Source: Castellaniella sp.
GTDB lineage: Bacteria > Pseudomonadota > Gammaproteobacteria > Burkholderiales > Burkholderiaceae_B
Assembly (NCBI GenBank): GCA_019104865.1
Contig: JAHRWZ010000024.1
Location: forward strand, 80,882-144,881
Reading direction: 5' to 3'
Length of the DNA stretch: 64,000 nucleotides
Part shown: positions 10,669-19,641 of the stretch, piece after piece
How the letters are laid out: each line of letters opens with the position of its first letter
Numbering within the stretch: the stretch's first letter is position 1
Notes under the pieces: model-generated
Told to the model about the DNA's origin: nothing
What the model saw: the letters and a program-made list of their open reading frames with translations, nothing else
Databases searched by the model: none
Position numbers and translations under genes: made by a program

Positions 10669-13377
10669 TCAAGCGTGGTGCGGGTTGGCCTTATTGGCAT
10701 CAATCCCGTATTTGGCGATTGCCTCGGCGCATTTCCCGATGTCGATGCTGCCTTCGTCGGCCAGGCTGCGCAGGGCGGCCAGGACCACGAAATGGCGGTC
10801 GATCTCGAAGTGCTTGCGCAGTTCGGAACGGAAATCCGACCGACCGAAACCATCGGTGCCCAGGACCTTGAAGTGACGGCCGTCCGGAATGAAAGGCCGG
10901 ATCATGTCGCCATAGGCCTTGATGTAATCGGTGGAGACCACGATCGGACCCTGGGTGTTCTTGAGCTGCTGGGTCACGTAGGGCACCTGAGCCGGTTGGG
11001 CCGGGTGCAGCATGTTGTGCCGCTCCACGTCCAGACCGTCGCGGCGCAGTTCGGTGAAGCTGGTCACGCTCCAGATGTCGGACGTCACGCCCCAATCCTT
11101 TTCGAGGAGTTCCTGGGCGGCCTGCACTTCGCGCAGAATCGTGCCCGACCCCATCAGCTGGACGTGCGCCTTGGCCGGCTTGGCGCTGGACTGCAGCTTG
11201 TACATCCCCTTCAGGATGCCTTCCTCGTCACCCGCCTTCAGGCCAGGCTGAGAGTAGTTCTCGTTCATGACCGTGATGTAGAAGAACACATCTTCCTGGT
11301 TGTGCATCATGCGCTGCAGGCCGCTGCGGATGATGACCGCGACTTCGTGCGCGAAGGCCGGGTCGTAGGCCACGCAATTGGGGATCAGGGAAGCCTGAAT
11401 GTGGCTGTGGCCGTCTTCGTGCTGCAGACCTTCGCCATTCAGCGTGGTGCGCCCCGCCGTCCCGCCCAGCACAAAGCCGCGCGCCAGCATGTCGCCCGCC
11501 GCCCAGGCGTGATCGCCAAAGCGCTGGAACCCGAACATCGAGTAATAGATGAAGAACGGGATCATGATGGTATTGCTGACGGAATACGACGTCGCCGCCG
11601 CGATCCACGAGCAAAAACCGCCGGCTTCGTTGATGCCTTCCTGCAGCAGCTGGCCGTTGGCTGCCTCGCGGTAGTACATCACCTGGCCCTTGTCGACCGG
11701 GACGTACTTCTGGCCTTCGGGCGCATAGATGCCGATCTGACGGAACAGGCCTTCCATGCCGAAGGTGCGGGATTCGTCCACCAGGATGGGCACAACGCGC
11801 GGGGCGAGATCCTTGTCGCGCAGAATCTGGTTCAGCACCCGCACGAAGGCCTGGGTCGTGGAAATCTCGCGCCCTTCGGCGGTCGGTTCCAGCACGGCTT
11901 TGAAGACGTCGAGATCGGGCACCGGCAGGGACTGGTCGGCTTTCTGGCGGCGGTGCGGCAGATAACCGCCCAGCGCCTTGCGATGGTCATGCAGGTACTT
12001 CATTTCCGGCGAGTCTTCCGCCGGTTTGAAGAACGGAATCTCGTCGACCTTGTCGTCGGGAATGGGGATGTTGAAGCGGTCGCGGAACTCGCGCACCGAG
12101 TCGATGTCCAGTTTTTTCTGTTGGTGGGTGGGGTTCTTGGCCTGGCCGACGTGGCCCATGCCGTAACCCTTGATGGTCTTGGCCAGGATGACCGAAGGCT
12201 GGCCCTTGTGGCTCGCCGCCGAGGAGAACGCCGCATAGACCTTGTGCGGATCGTGACCGCCGCGATTCAGACGCCAGACGTCCTCGTCGCTCATGCGGCT
12301 GACCATCTCCAGCAGCTTGGGATGCTTGCCGAAGAACTTCTCGCGCACGAACTTGCCATCGTTGGCCTTGTAGGCCTGGTATTCGCCGTCCACGGTTTCT
12401 TCCATGATGCGGCGCAGGATGCCGTCCTTGTCGCGGGCAAACAGCGGATCCCAGTAACCGCCCCAGATGAGCTTGAGCACATTCCAGCCATTGCCACGGA
12501 ATGCGCCTTCCAGTTCCTGGATGATCTTGCCGTTGCCGCGCACCGGACCGTCCAGGCGCTGCAGATTACAGTTAACGACGAAGATCAGGTTGTCGAGCTT
12601 CTCGCGCGAGGCCAGGCCGATCGCGGCCAGGGTTTCAGGCTCGTCGATCTCGCCATCGCCGACGAATACCCAGACCTTGCGCTCGGCCGTGTTGGCCAGA
12701 CCACGGGCATGCAGATACTTCAGGAAGCGGGCCTGGTAGATGGCCATCATGGGGCCCAGGCCCATGGACACCGTCGAGAACTGCCAGAAACCGGGCATCA
12801 GTTTCGGGTGCGGGTAGGACGACAGGCCCTTGCCCTGGCCACCGACTTCCTGGCGGAACCAGTTCAGGTTTTCCTCGGTCAGACGGCCTTCCATGAAGGC
12901 ACGGGAGTACATGCCGGGCGAAGAGTGGCCCTGGAAATACACGAGATCGCCGCCGTGATCCGGCGACTCGGCGTGCCAGAAGTGGTTCTGGCCGCATTCG
13001 ATCATGGTCGCCAACGACGCAAAAGAGGCGATGTGCCCACCCAGGCTGCCGCCATCGGCGGGCTCGTGCTTGTTGGCGCGAACCACCATCGCCATCGCGT
13101 TCCAGCGAATATAGGAACGGATCCGCTCTTCGAGCACCATGTTGCCGGGATGCGGAGGTTCGAGCCCAGGCGGAATGGTGTTGACATACGCCGTATTCAG
13201 CGAATATGGGATGTGGGCGCCGGAGCGGCGCGCCAGATCGATCAGGTTTTCGATCAGGTAATGGGCGCGTTCGGCGCCTTCCCGGTCAAGAACGGCTTCG
13301 AGCGCGTCGAGCCATTCCTGGGTTTCCTGACGATCGGGGTCCGCCGCGGCGGCGTTGGCTAGATCAAGAGAGGACAT
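10669..13377 (-). CDS. aceE: Pyruvate dehydrogenase E1 component, homodimeric type
   Basis: This is the thiamine diphosphate enzyme that decarboxylates pyruvate and acetylates E2. At 902 residues it matches the single-chain E1 family (E. coli 887). The ThDP/Mg motif is [14 protein letters not shown] with the downstream NCNLQ, and active-site histidines sit in regions such as [11 protein letters not shown] and [13 protein letters not shown]. It is the first gene of the aceE-aceF-lpdA operon. Upstream is a 260-bp AT-rich region shared with the divergent sensor kinase gene. No adjacent PdhR-type repressor is present, so any local control might come from that two-component system; this is inference. 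Confidence 0.97.
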   Translation of the reverse strand: MSSLDLANAAAADPDRQETQEWLDALEAVLDREGAERAHYLIENLIDLARRSGAHIPYSLNTAYVNTIPPGLEPPHPGNMVLEERIRSYIRWNAMAMVVRANKHEPADGGSLGGHIASFASLATMIECGQNHFWHAESPDHGGDLVYFQGHSSPGMYSRAFMEGRLTEENLNWFRQEVGGQGKGLSSYPHPKLMPGFWQFSTVSMGLGPMMAIYQARFLKYLHARGLANTAERKVWVFVGDGEIDEPETLAAIGLASREKLDNLIFVVNCNLQRLDGPVRGNGKIIQELEGAFRGNGWNVLKLIWGGYWDPLFARDKDGILRRIMEETVDGEYQAYKANDGKFVREKFFGKHPKLLEMVSRMSDEDVWRLNRGGHDPHKVYAAFSSAASHKGQPSVILAKTIKGYGMGHVGQAKNPTHQQKKLDIDSVREFRDRFNIPIPDDKVDEIPFFKPAEDSPEMKYLHDHRKALGGYLPHRRQKADQSLPVPDLDVFKAVLEPTAEGREISTTQAFVRVLNQILRDKDLAPRVVPILVDESRTFGMEGLFRQIGIYAPEGQKYVPVDKGQVMYYREAANGQLLQEGINEAGGFCSWIAAATSYSVSNTIMIPFFIYYSMFGFQRFGDHAWAAGDMLARGFVLGGTAGRTTLNGEGLQHEDGHSHIQASLIPNCVAYDPAFAHEVAVIIRSGLQRMMHNQEDVFFYITVMNENYSQPGLKAGDEEGILKGMYKLQSSAKPAKAHVQLMGSGTILREVQAAQELLEKDWGVTSDIWSVTSFTELRRDGLDVERHNMLHPAQPAQVPYVTQQLKNTQGPIVVSTDYIKAYGDMIRPFIPDGRHFKVLGTDGFGRSDFRSELRKHFEIDRHFVVLAALRSLADEGSIDIGKCAEAIAKYGIDANKANPHHA

Positions 13378-13544
13378 GGGGTGTGTCTCCTGGGGTGTGG
13401 TTCATGGACGCGACCACACATCGCGCCTGCCAGAAATCGAGCCGGACTTCGAGGGATTCCGGATGCCTGCGCGCCCAGGTTTCGGGACGAGCGGCACCCA
13501 GCCAAGCCGGCACCTGCGCCCATTCTAGGAAAGACCTGGATCCA

Positions 13545-13610
13545 GCACAAGCAAAATTTCACCTTGTGGTACGTATTTTTATTATGTGAAAAATTGAATA
13601 ATGATTTCGC
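13545..13610. promoter_or_regulatory. AT-rich divergent promoter region between aceE and the sensor kinase gene
   Basis: In the 260-bp gap between aceE and the kinase gene the base composition falls sharply to AT-rich at about 13545-13610, the usual sign of promoters in this GC-rich background. I see AT-rich hexamers (for example TATTAT at 13580) but no -35/-10 pair with good spacing on either strand, so no transcription start is proposed. The remainder, 13378-13544, is GC-rich and shows nothing recognisable. Confidence 0.4.
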
Positions 13611-13639
13611 GTCTAAAATGGCGCAACCGTAAGACCATC

Positions 13640-15397
13640 ATGGCCATGGCACACCCCAACCGCAAGTCCCTGATCCCGACGACATTCTATGAGCACGCCC
13701 GCCATAGCCGTCGTCTGTATTGGCTGACGCCGGCAATCGTGCTGGTGCTCTATCTGTGCGTGATGGGCGCCTTCATCTGGCTGCAGCGCCTGCAGAGCGA
13801 TAGCGTGATGTTCGTCACGATCGATCAGGAAACACGCCAGCAGCGCCTGATGATGGTGGTCTTCGCGTTGTCGCTGGTCATCGTCTTCAGTTTGCTCGCG
13901 CTGTGGCGCTACACGCGGTTCCGCACCCTGGCCGAGGCAGCCCTGATCGCCGAAACCGGCTTTCGCCGCGCCATGGAAAACTCCATGTCCACCGGCATGC
14001 GGGTGTTCGACATGCAGGGGCGCATCGCCTACGTGAATCCGGCGTTCTGCCGCATGATCGGCTGGAACGAGGCGGATCTGATCGGCCGCACGGCGCCGTT
14101 TCCCTACTGGCTACCCGGGCGCCACGACCACCACCGGGAAACGCTCGCACAATTGCTGTCGGGCCGCACACCCAGCAGCGGCCTGGAAATCGAAGCCCAG
14201 CGCCGCGACGGTTCACGCTTCACCGCGCGCATGTACGTCTCGCCGCTGCGCGACCCAAAAGGGGAACAGATCGGCTGGATGACCTCCATGACCGACATCA
14301 CCGAACCCAAGCGCATCCGCGAGGCCCTGACCGCCGCCCATGAGCGATTCATGACGGTGCTCGAAGGCCTGGACGACGCGATCTCGGTCGTGGCCGACAC
14401 CCCCGAAGGCCTGGAGCTGCTGTTCGCCAACCGCACCTACCGGCGCATCTTCGGCGCCCAGACCAGCGGGCACGCGGAACTGCTGGGTGGGCGCCTGGGG
14501 CGCTTCACCGACGAAACGATGGAGCTCTTTTCGCCGACCGCCGAACGTTGGTTCGAGGTCCACCACCGCATGCTGGCCTGGACCGATTCCCGGCGCGTGC
14601 GGCTGCAGGTGGCGCGCGACATCACCGAACGCCGCAAACACGAGGAAGAATCCCGGGTCCAGCAGGAAAAGGCGCAGCTCACCAGCCGCCTGACCACGAT
14701 GGGGGAAATGGCGTCCTCTCTGGCGCATGAGCTCAACCAGCCCCTGACGGCCATCAGCAACTACAACATGGCCGCCGTGGCGATGGTCAAATCCGGCAAG
14801 GCACCCACGGAATCCCTGCTGCAGGCGCTGGAAAAGGCCTCGCAGCAGGCGGAACGGGCCGGCAAGATCATCAGCCGCATCCGCGAGTTCGTCAAACGCA
14901 GCGAGCCGCGCCGTCAGGCTGTCGGCCTGACGCGCATCGTGGAAAACGCGGTCGGATTCGCCGACATCGACGCCCGCAAGCGCAGGATCGAGATCATCCA
15001 GAGCCTGCCCGACCCCATGCCCGAAGTCATGGCTGACCCGATCCTCATCGAGCAGGTACTGCTGAACCTGCTGAAAAACGGCGTCGAAGCCATGGAGCAC
15101 AGCGAATACCGCAGCCTGCACGTCAACATCACCGATCAGGACCCCCAGATCGAGATCGCCGTGATCGACCGGGGCCACGGACTGCGCAATCCCGAACGGC
15201 TGTTCGAGCCCTTCTACAGCACAAAATCCGAAGGTCTGGGCATGGGACTGAACATCTGCCGTACCATTATCGAATCGCATCACGGGCGCCTGTGGGCCAC
15301 CCCGAACCCGGAAGGCGGCACCATTTTCCGCTTCACCCTGCCCAAGGCGCCGCCTGATCGGCAAGTCCAGGCAACCACGGAGGAAACGCAAGCATGA
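13640..15397 (+). CDS. PAS-domain sensor histidine kinase (FixL/DctB-like)
   Basis: The 585-residue membrane kinase has two transmembrane helices (about residues 30-50 and 70-90) enclosing a short periplasmic segment, then two PAS domains (about 105-230 and 237-340). A HisKA-type dimerisation domain has the H-box LAHELNQPLTAI (phosphorylated His363), and a HATPase_c domain carries the N, G1 (VIDRGHGL) and G2 (GLGMGL) boxes. The HELNQPL form is typical of FixL/DctB-type kinases. Its stop overlaps the response regulator start by 4 bp. The signal is unknown. An in-frame Met at 13601 is possible; I prefer 13640 because 13601 lies inside the AT-rich promoter region, but neither start has a strong Shine-Dalgarno site. 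Confidence 0.88.
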   Translation: MAMAHPNRKSLIPTTFYEHARHSRRLYWLTPAIVLVLYLCVMGAFIWLQRLQSDSVMFVTIDQETRQQRLMMVVFALSLVIVFSLLALWRYTRFRTLAEAALIAETGFRRAMENSMSTGMRVFDMQGRIAYVNPAFCRMIGWNEADLIGRTAPFPYWLPGRHDHHRETLAQLLSGRTPSSGLEIEAQRRDGSRFTARMYVSPLRDPKGEQIGWMTSMTDITEPKRIREALTAAHERFMTVLEGLDDAISVVADTPEGLELLFANRTYRRIFGAQTSGHAELLGGRLGRFTDETMELFSPTAERWFEVHHRMLAWTDSRRVRLQVARDITERRKHEEESRVQQEKAQLTSRLTTMGEMASSLAHELNQPLTAISNYNMAAVAMVKSGKAPTESLLQALEKASQQAERAGKIISRIREFVKRSEPRRQAVGLTRIVENAVGFADIDARKRRIEIIQSLPDPMPEVMADPILIEQVLLNLLKNGVEAMEHSEYRSLHVNITDQDPQIEIAVIDRGHGLRNPERLFEPFYSTKSEGLGMGLNICRTIIESHHGRLWATPNPEGGTIFRFTLPKAPPDRQVQATTEETQA

Positions 15398-16023
15398 CCG
15401 ACCCTCAAGTCTCCAGCACCATCTATATCGTCGACGATGACGAAGCCGTCCGCGACTCGTTGCGCTGGCTGCTCGAAGCCAATGGCTATGCCGTACGCAG
15501 TTTCGCCGGCGCCGAGGAATTCCTGGACGCCTACAACTCCGACCAGGTCGGCGTCCTGATCGCCGACGTACGAATGCCCGGCATGAGTGGCCTGGAACTG
15601 CAGGAAACCCTGATTGCCCGCAAGGCCCCGCTGCCCATCGTCTTCATCACCGGCCACGGCGACGTGCCGATGGCGGTATCCACGATGAAGAAAGGCGCGG
15701 TCGACTTCCTGGAAAAACCCTTCAACGAAGCGGACCTGCGGCGCATCGTCGCCGGCATGCTCGCGCATGCCACCGAACGCGTGCGCGAGGCCCAGGCCCA
15801 GCGCGACCAGCAGGCTGTGCTCAGCCGCCTGACGGCCCGCGAGCAGCAGGTGCTGGAACGCATCGTGGCGGGTCGCCTGAACAAGCAGATCGCGGGCGAT
15901 CTGAACATCAGCATCAAAACAGTCGAGGCGCACCGCGCCAACATCATGGAAAAACTCGAAGTCACCACGGTCGCCGACCTGATGAAGATTGCATTGACCC
16001 GTGCCGAGGAAGCCGGATCATGA
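15394..16023 (+). CDS. LuxR/FixJ-family response regulator
   Basis: The 209-residue protein has an N-terminal receiver domain with acidic pocket DDD (residues 14-16), phospho-acceptor D58 (LIADVRMPG) and the conserved EKPF lysine. A short linker leads to a C-terminal LuxR-type helix-turn-helix ([39 protein letters not shown] region, about 143-185). FixJ-type regulators activate transcription when phosphorylated by a partner kinase. ATGA overlaps join it to the kinase upstream and to folD downstream, so the pair and folD should be translated as one unit. Targets are not evident; the divergent pyruvate dehydrogenase operon is an obvious candidate by position only. Confidence 0.92.
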   Translation: MTDPQVSSTIYIVDDDEAVRDSLRWLLEANGYAVRSFAGAEEFLDAYNSDQVGVLIADVRMPGMSGLELQETLIARKAPLPIVFITGHGDVPMAVSTMKKGAVDFLEKPFNEADLRRIVAGMLAHATERVREAQAQRDQQAVLSRLTAREQQVLERIVAGRLNKQIAGDLNISIKTVEAHRANIMEKLEVTTVADLMKIALTRAEEAGS

Positions 16024-16874
16024 CCGCACGCATCATCGACGGCAAGGCCCTGTCCGGCAAGGTCCGCGCCGAGGTCGCACAGCGCGTCCATGCCATGCAA
16101 AAACACGGCGTCACACCAGGTCTGGCCGTGGTGCTGGTCGGCGAGAATCCGGCCTCGCAAGTCTACGTCCGCAACAAGGCAGCCGCCTGCGAGGCTGCCG
16201 GCATGCTGTCACGCGTGATTTCGCTGGGCGAGGACACGCCCGAAGAGGAACTGCTGAACGTCATCGAAGCCCTGAATGCCGATCCGGCCATCCACGGTAT
16301 CCTGGTGCAGCTCCCCCTGCCCGGCCACATCGACACCGGACTGGTCATCGAGACCATCAGCGCCACCAAGGACGTGGACGGCTTTCACGTCAGCAACGCT
16401 GGCCTTCTGATGACCGGACGCCCCCTGTTCCGCCCCTGCACGCCCTACGGCGTCATGAAGATGCTGGAATCGGAAAACGTGCCGCTGCGCGGCGCCGAGG
16501 CAGTCGTCGTCGGTGCCAGCAACATCGTTGGCAAGCCCATGGCCATGCTGCTGCTGGCCGCCGGCGCCACCGTCACGATCTGCAACTCCAAGACCCGCGA
16601 CCTGGGCGCGCAGACCCGGCGCGCCGACGTGCTGGTGGTCGCCACCGGCAAGCCCGGCATGATCCGGGGCGACATGGTCAAGCCCGGCGCCGTCGTAATC
16701 GACGTCGGCATCAACCGGCTGGAATCCGGAAAACTGACCGGCGACGTGGATTTCGATGCCGCCGCGCAGGTTGCCGCGGCCATCACACCGGTGCCTGGCG
16801 GCGTGGGACCCATGACCATCGCAATGCTGCTGGTCAACACCCTGGAAGCCGCCGAGCGCTCCCTGCGGACTTGA
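16020..16874 (+). CDS. folD: Methylenetetrahydrofolate dehydrogenase / methenyltetrahydrofolate cyclohydrolase
   Basis: FolD interconverts methylene-, methenyl- and formyl-tetrahydrofolate with NADP+. The 284-residue protein has the active-site region [10 protein letters not shown] (the family's lysine within YVxxKxxxC), VQLPLPGH, the NADP-binding [11 protein letters not shown] and the C-terminal signature [10 protein letters not shown]. Its start overlaps the response regulator stop (ATGA), an unusual coupling of a housekeeping folate enzyme to a two-component system. A strong hairpin follows its stop. Confidence 0.96.
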   Translation: MTARIIDGKALSGKVRAEVAQRVHAMQKHGVTPGLAVVLVGENPASQVYVRNKAAACEAAGMLSRVISLGEDTPEEELLNVIEALNADPAIHGILVQLPLPGHIDTGLVIETISATKDVDGFHVSNAGLLMTGRPLFRPCTPYGVMKMLESENVPLRGAEAVVVGASNIVGKPMAMLLLAAGATVTICNSKTRDLGAQTRRADVLVVATGKPGMIRGDMVKPGAVVIDVGINRLESGKLTGDVDFDAAAQVAAAITPVPGGVGPMTIAMLLVNTLEAAERSLRT

Positions 16875-16878
16875 AAAA

Positions 16879-16895
16879 TGGGGGCTTAGCCCCCA
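16879..16895 (+). terminator. Hairpin between folD and the M3 oligopeptidase gene
   Basis: A perfect 7-bp inverted repeat (TGGGGGC/GCCCCCA) with a 3-nt loop lies five bases past the folD stop and ends two bases before the GTG at 16897. No T tract follows. It occupies the place where the Shine-Dalgarno site of the next gene would be, so it could be a weak terminator, an mRNA 3'-end protector or a translational control. Confidence 0.4.
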
Positions 16896-16896
16896 C

Positions 16897-18987
16897 GTGG
16901 CGCACATGAAATCAGCACCCCTTGCCGAGAATCCCCTCCTCGTACCGGCCGAGGCCCATGTCGATTATGCCGCTGTGCGACCGACCCATATCGAGCCGGC
17001 CATCCGCGAACTGATCGCGGAAACCCGCGCGGCCATTGACGCCGCCGCCGTTCGCAGCGACCCGCCGGACTGGGAAAACCTGGTCGAAACCATCGAGGAT
17101 CCATCCGAGCGCCTGCACCGCGCCTGGGCGATCGCGGGGCATCTGAACGGTGTAGTGAACACCCCTGATCTACGGGCTGCCTACAACGAATGCCTGCCGC
17201 TCATGAGCGAATTTTCCACCTGGGTCGGCCTGCACCGGGGCCTGTACGAACGTTACCGGGAACTGGCTGCCAGCCCGGCCTATGCGGCGCTATCCGCGAC
17301 CCGCCGGCGCATCGTCGATCTGGCCTTGCGCGACTTCCGCCTGGGCGGGGTCGAACTCGAAGGCCAGGCCCGCGAAACCTTTGCGCGCAACGCCGACCTG
17401 CAGGCGCAGGTCTCCCAGAAATTCTCCGAAAACGTCCTGGATGCGACCGACGGCTGGACACTGCTGATCTCCGACGAGGCCCGCCTGCGTGGCCTGCCGC
17501 CCAGCGTCATCGCCGCCGCGCGGCAGCTGGCTCAGTCGGCGGGCGAAGACGGCTGGAAACTGACCTTGCAAATGCCCTGCTACCTGCCTGTCATGCAGCA
17601 TGCGCAGGACCGCGATCTGCGCCTGGCCGTCTACCGTGCCTACGGCACTCGCGCCTCCGAGCAGGGGGATTCCGCCTTCGACAACTCGGAATCCATCGAA
17701 TCGCTGCTGGCCCTGCGCGCTGAAGAAGCCTCCCTGCTGGACCATGCCGATTACGCGGCGCTGCGACTCCAAACCCGCATGGCCGACAGCGCGGACCAAG
17801 TCCTGCGGTTCCTGCACGAACTGGCCGCCAAGGCGCGGCCCAGCGCACAGCGGGACCTGGACGAACTGCGCACTTTCGCCGCCGATCAACTGGGGCTGGA
17901 CACGCTGGAACCCTGGGATATCGCCTATGCGTCCGAACGGCTGCGCGAGCAGCGCTACGCCTATTCGGACGAGGAACTGCGCCCTTACTTCACGGAATCA
18001 CGCGTGCTGGAGGGCCTGTTCGAGGTGATTCACACTCTCTTTGGCGTACGCCTGGAGGTGTGCGACGCCCCCACCTGGCACCCGGATGCGAAGATCTACC
18101 GTGTGCTGGATGTCGAGGGGCAGGAACTCGGCCGCCTGGGCATCGATCTGTATGCCCGCCCCGGCAAACAGGGCGGCGCCTGGGTAGACAGCGAGCGCAA
18201 CCGGCGCCGCCACGGCCAGGAACTGCACCGCCCGCTGGCCTGGCTGACCTGCAATTTCGCAGCGCCGCACGATGGACGCGAGGCGCTGTTGACCCACGAC
18301 GAGGTCATCACCCTCTTCCATGAAAGCGGTCACGCCATGCACACGCTGCTGTCGCGTGTGGACGATCCGGGCGCCGCGGCTTTCGTCGCGGTCGAATGGG
18401 ATGCCATCGAACTGCCTTCGCAGTTCATGGAAAATTTCTGCTGGGAATGGGGTGTGCTGAAATCCCTGACCCGCCACATCGACACCGGCGAAACGCTGCC
18501 ACGCGCCCTGTACGACAAACTGACGGCCGCCCGCAATTTTCAGAGCGGCCTGCAGACCCTGCGCCAGGTGGAATTCGCGCTCTTCGATATGCTGATCCAC
18601 ACGCAGAATCACGGGCTGTCGATCAGCGCCGTGCTCGACACGCTGGATCAGGTGCGCCACGAAGTCGCCCTGCTGACACCGCCGGCTTGGCACCGTTTCC
18701 CGCATGCGTTCTCTCACCTGTTCGCGGGCGGCTATGGGGCGGGCTACTACAGCTACAAATGGGCCGAAGTGCTGTCGGCCGACGCGTTCGCCGCCTTCGA
18801 GGAATCCGCGCGCCCCGGCGCGGACGGCACCCGCGACGTGTTCGATCCGGCAACATGCCACCGGTATCTGGATGAGATCATCGCGGTCGGCGGCGCACGC
18901 CCGGCGGCCGAGTCCTTCCAGGCGTTCCGGGGCCGCGCCCCGACGCTGGACGCCCTGCTGCGCCACAGCGGGCTGGTGGAGGCTTGA
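16897..18987 (+). CDS. prlC: Oligopeptidase A (M3 family zinc metallopeptidase)
   Basis: The 696-residue cytoplasmic peptidase has the zinc motif HESGHAMH (H475) and the downstream acidic region VEWDAIELPSQFMENFCWE, which supplies the third ligand. Length and C-terminal signature (YGAGYYSYKWAEVLSADAF) fit the thimet/oligopeptidase A family, which degrades short peptides, including those left by energy-dependent proteases and cleaved signal peptides. Start choice is uncertain: GTG at 16897 directly follows the hairpin, and ATG at 16906 is equally possible. One base separates its stop from the GTG start of the SCO1 gene. Confidence 0.93.
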   Translation: MAHMKSAPLAENPLLVPAEAHVDYAAVRPTHIEPAIRELIAETRAAIDAAAVRSDPPDWENLVETIEDPSERLHRAWAIAGHLNGVVNTPDLRAAYNECLPLMSEFSTWVGLHRGLYERYRELAASPAYAALSATRRRIVDLALRDFRLGGVELEGQARETFARNADLQAQVSQKFSENVLDATDGWTLLISDEARLRGLPPSVIAAARQLAQSAGEDGWKLTLQMPCYLPVMQHAQDRDLRLAVYRAYGTRASEQGDSAFDNSESIESLLALRAEEASLLDHADYAALRLQTRMADSADQVLRFLHELAAKARPSAQRDLDELRTFAADQLGLDTLEPWDIAYASERLREQRYAYSDEELRPYFTESRVLEGLFEVIHTLFGVRLEVCDAPTWHPDAKIYRVLDVEGQELGRLGIDLYARPGKQGGAWVDSERNRRRHGQELHRPLAWLTCNFAAPHDGREALLTHDEVITLFHESGHAMHTLLSRVDDPGAAAFVAVEWDAIELPSQFMENFCWEWGVLKSLTRHIDTGETLPRALYDKLTAARNFQSGLQTLRQVEFALFDMLIHTQNHGLSISAVLDTLDQVRHEVALLTPPAWHRFPHAFSHLFAGGYGAGYYSYKWAEVLSADAFAAFEESARPGADGTRDVFDPATCHRYLDEIIAVGGARPAAESFQAFRGRAPTLDALLRHSGLVEA

Positions 18988-18988
18988 A

Positions 18989-19573
18989 GTGAGCAAATTC
19001 AGGGTCCGACGCCTGGTGGCCGGCCTGGCCCTGTGGGCGGGCTGTCTGGGCGTGGCGCTGGCGGCTGTCCATCCGGTACGCGGCTTTCTGCCGGATCTGA
19101 AATTCTCGCTGCAGGGCGCAGGTGGCGCAGTCACCCAGCAGGCGTTCGCCGGCAAGGTCGTCCTGATGTTCTTCGGCTATGCCAGTTGCCCGGACATCTG
19201 CCCCACGACAATGGCGCAGCTGGCCCAGGTCACCGAAGCGCTAGGGCCGAAAGCCGAACAGGTCCGCATCCTGTTCGTCAGTGTGGATCCTCATCGGGAC
19301 ACGCCGGACGTCCTGCAAACCTATGTGGACCAGTTCGATCGCCATGCCATCGGCCTGACAGGCACCGAATCGGCCATCGCCGCCCTGGCGCGTCGTTACC
19401 GTGTCGCGTATCAGATCGAGAAACCGGAATCGAACGCCCCTGACGCCCCCTACGAGGTCGCCCACAGTCGCGGCATCTACGCCTTTGACCAGCAGGGCAA
19501 GGCCGTCTGGTTGGCTTCGGATGGCGAATCCCAGGAAGACCTGTTGGCCGCGATCCGGCCGATGCTGCACTGA
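18989..19573 (+). CDS. SCO1/SenC family copper chaperone (thioredoxin fold)
   Basis: The 194-residue protein has an N-terminal membrane anchor or signal (about residues 8-27, LVAGLALWAGCLGVALA), then a thioredoxin-like domain with the copper ligands C67 and C71 (CPDIC) and H159 (YEVAHSRGIYAF). Sco proteins deliver copper to, or reduce, the CuA site of cytochrome c oxidase. The GTG start at 18989, one base after the oligopeptidase stop, fits the signal sequence; a longer upstream open frame is only the shadow of the preceding gene. It faces a group of copper genes across a 68-bp gap, which supports a copper role. Confidence 0.9.
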   Translation: MSKFRVRRLVAGLALWAGCLGVALAAVHPVRGFLPDLKFSLQGAGGAVTQQAFAGKVVLMFFGYASCPDICPTTMAQLAQVTEALGPKAEQVRILFVSVDPHRDTPDVLQTYVDQFDRHAIGLTGTESAIAALARRYRVAYQIEKPESNAPDAPYEVAHSRGIYAFDQQGKAVWLASDGESQEDLLAAIRPMLH

Positions 19574-19592
19574 GGATCCGGGCGACACTGGT

Positions 19593-19620
19593 GGGATGCG
19601 GCGGGGAATGCCGTCATCCC
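19593..19620. terminator. Candidate terminator hairpin between convergent SCO1 and flavoprotein genes
   Basis: A 10-bp stem (GGGATGCGGC against GCCG-T-CATCCC, one bulged T) with a 7-nt loop sits in the 68-bp convergent gap. There is no T tract, so it is a weak call from position and stem strength. Confidence 0.3.
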
Positions 19621-19641
19621 GCCCCCTGCGATCCAGGCCGT

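Noticed and set aside
10675..13362. An 895-codon open frame on the plus strand opposite aceE
   Set aside because: It mirrors aceE exactly, shows no protein family features and is explained by codon bias in GC-rich DNA.
13581..13602. ATTAT...ATAAT inverted repeat in the aceE/kinase region as a regulator site
   Set aside because: The 5-bp arms are expected by chance in an AT-rich stretch and do not match a known PdhR or FixJ site that I can confirm.
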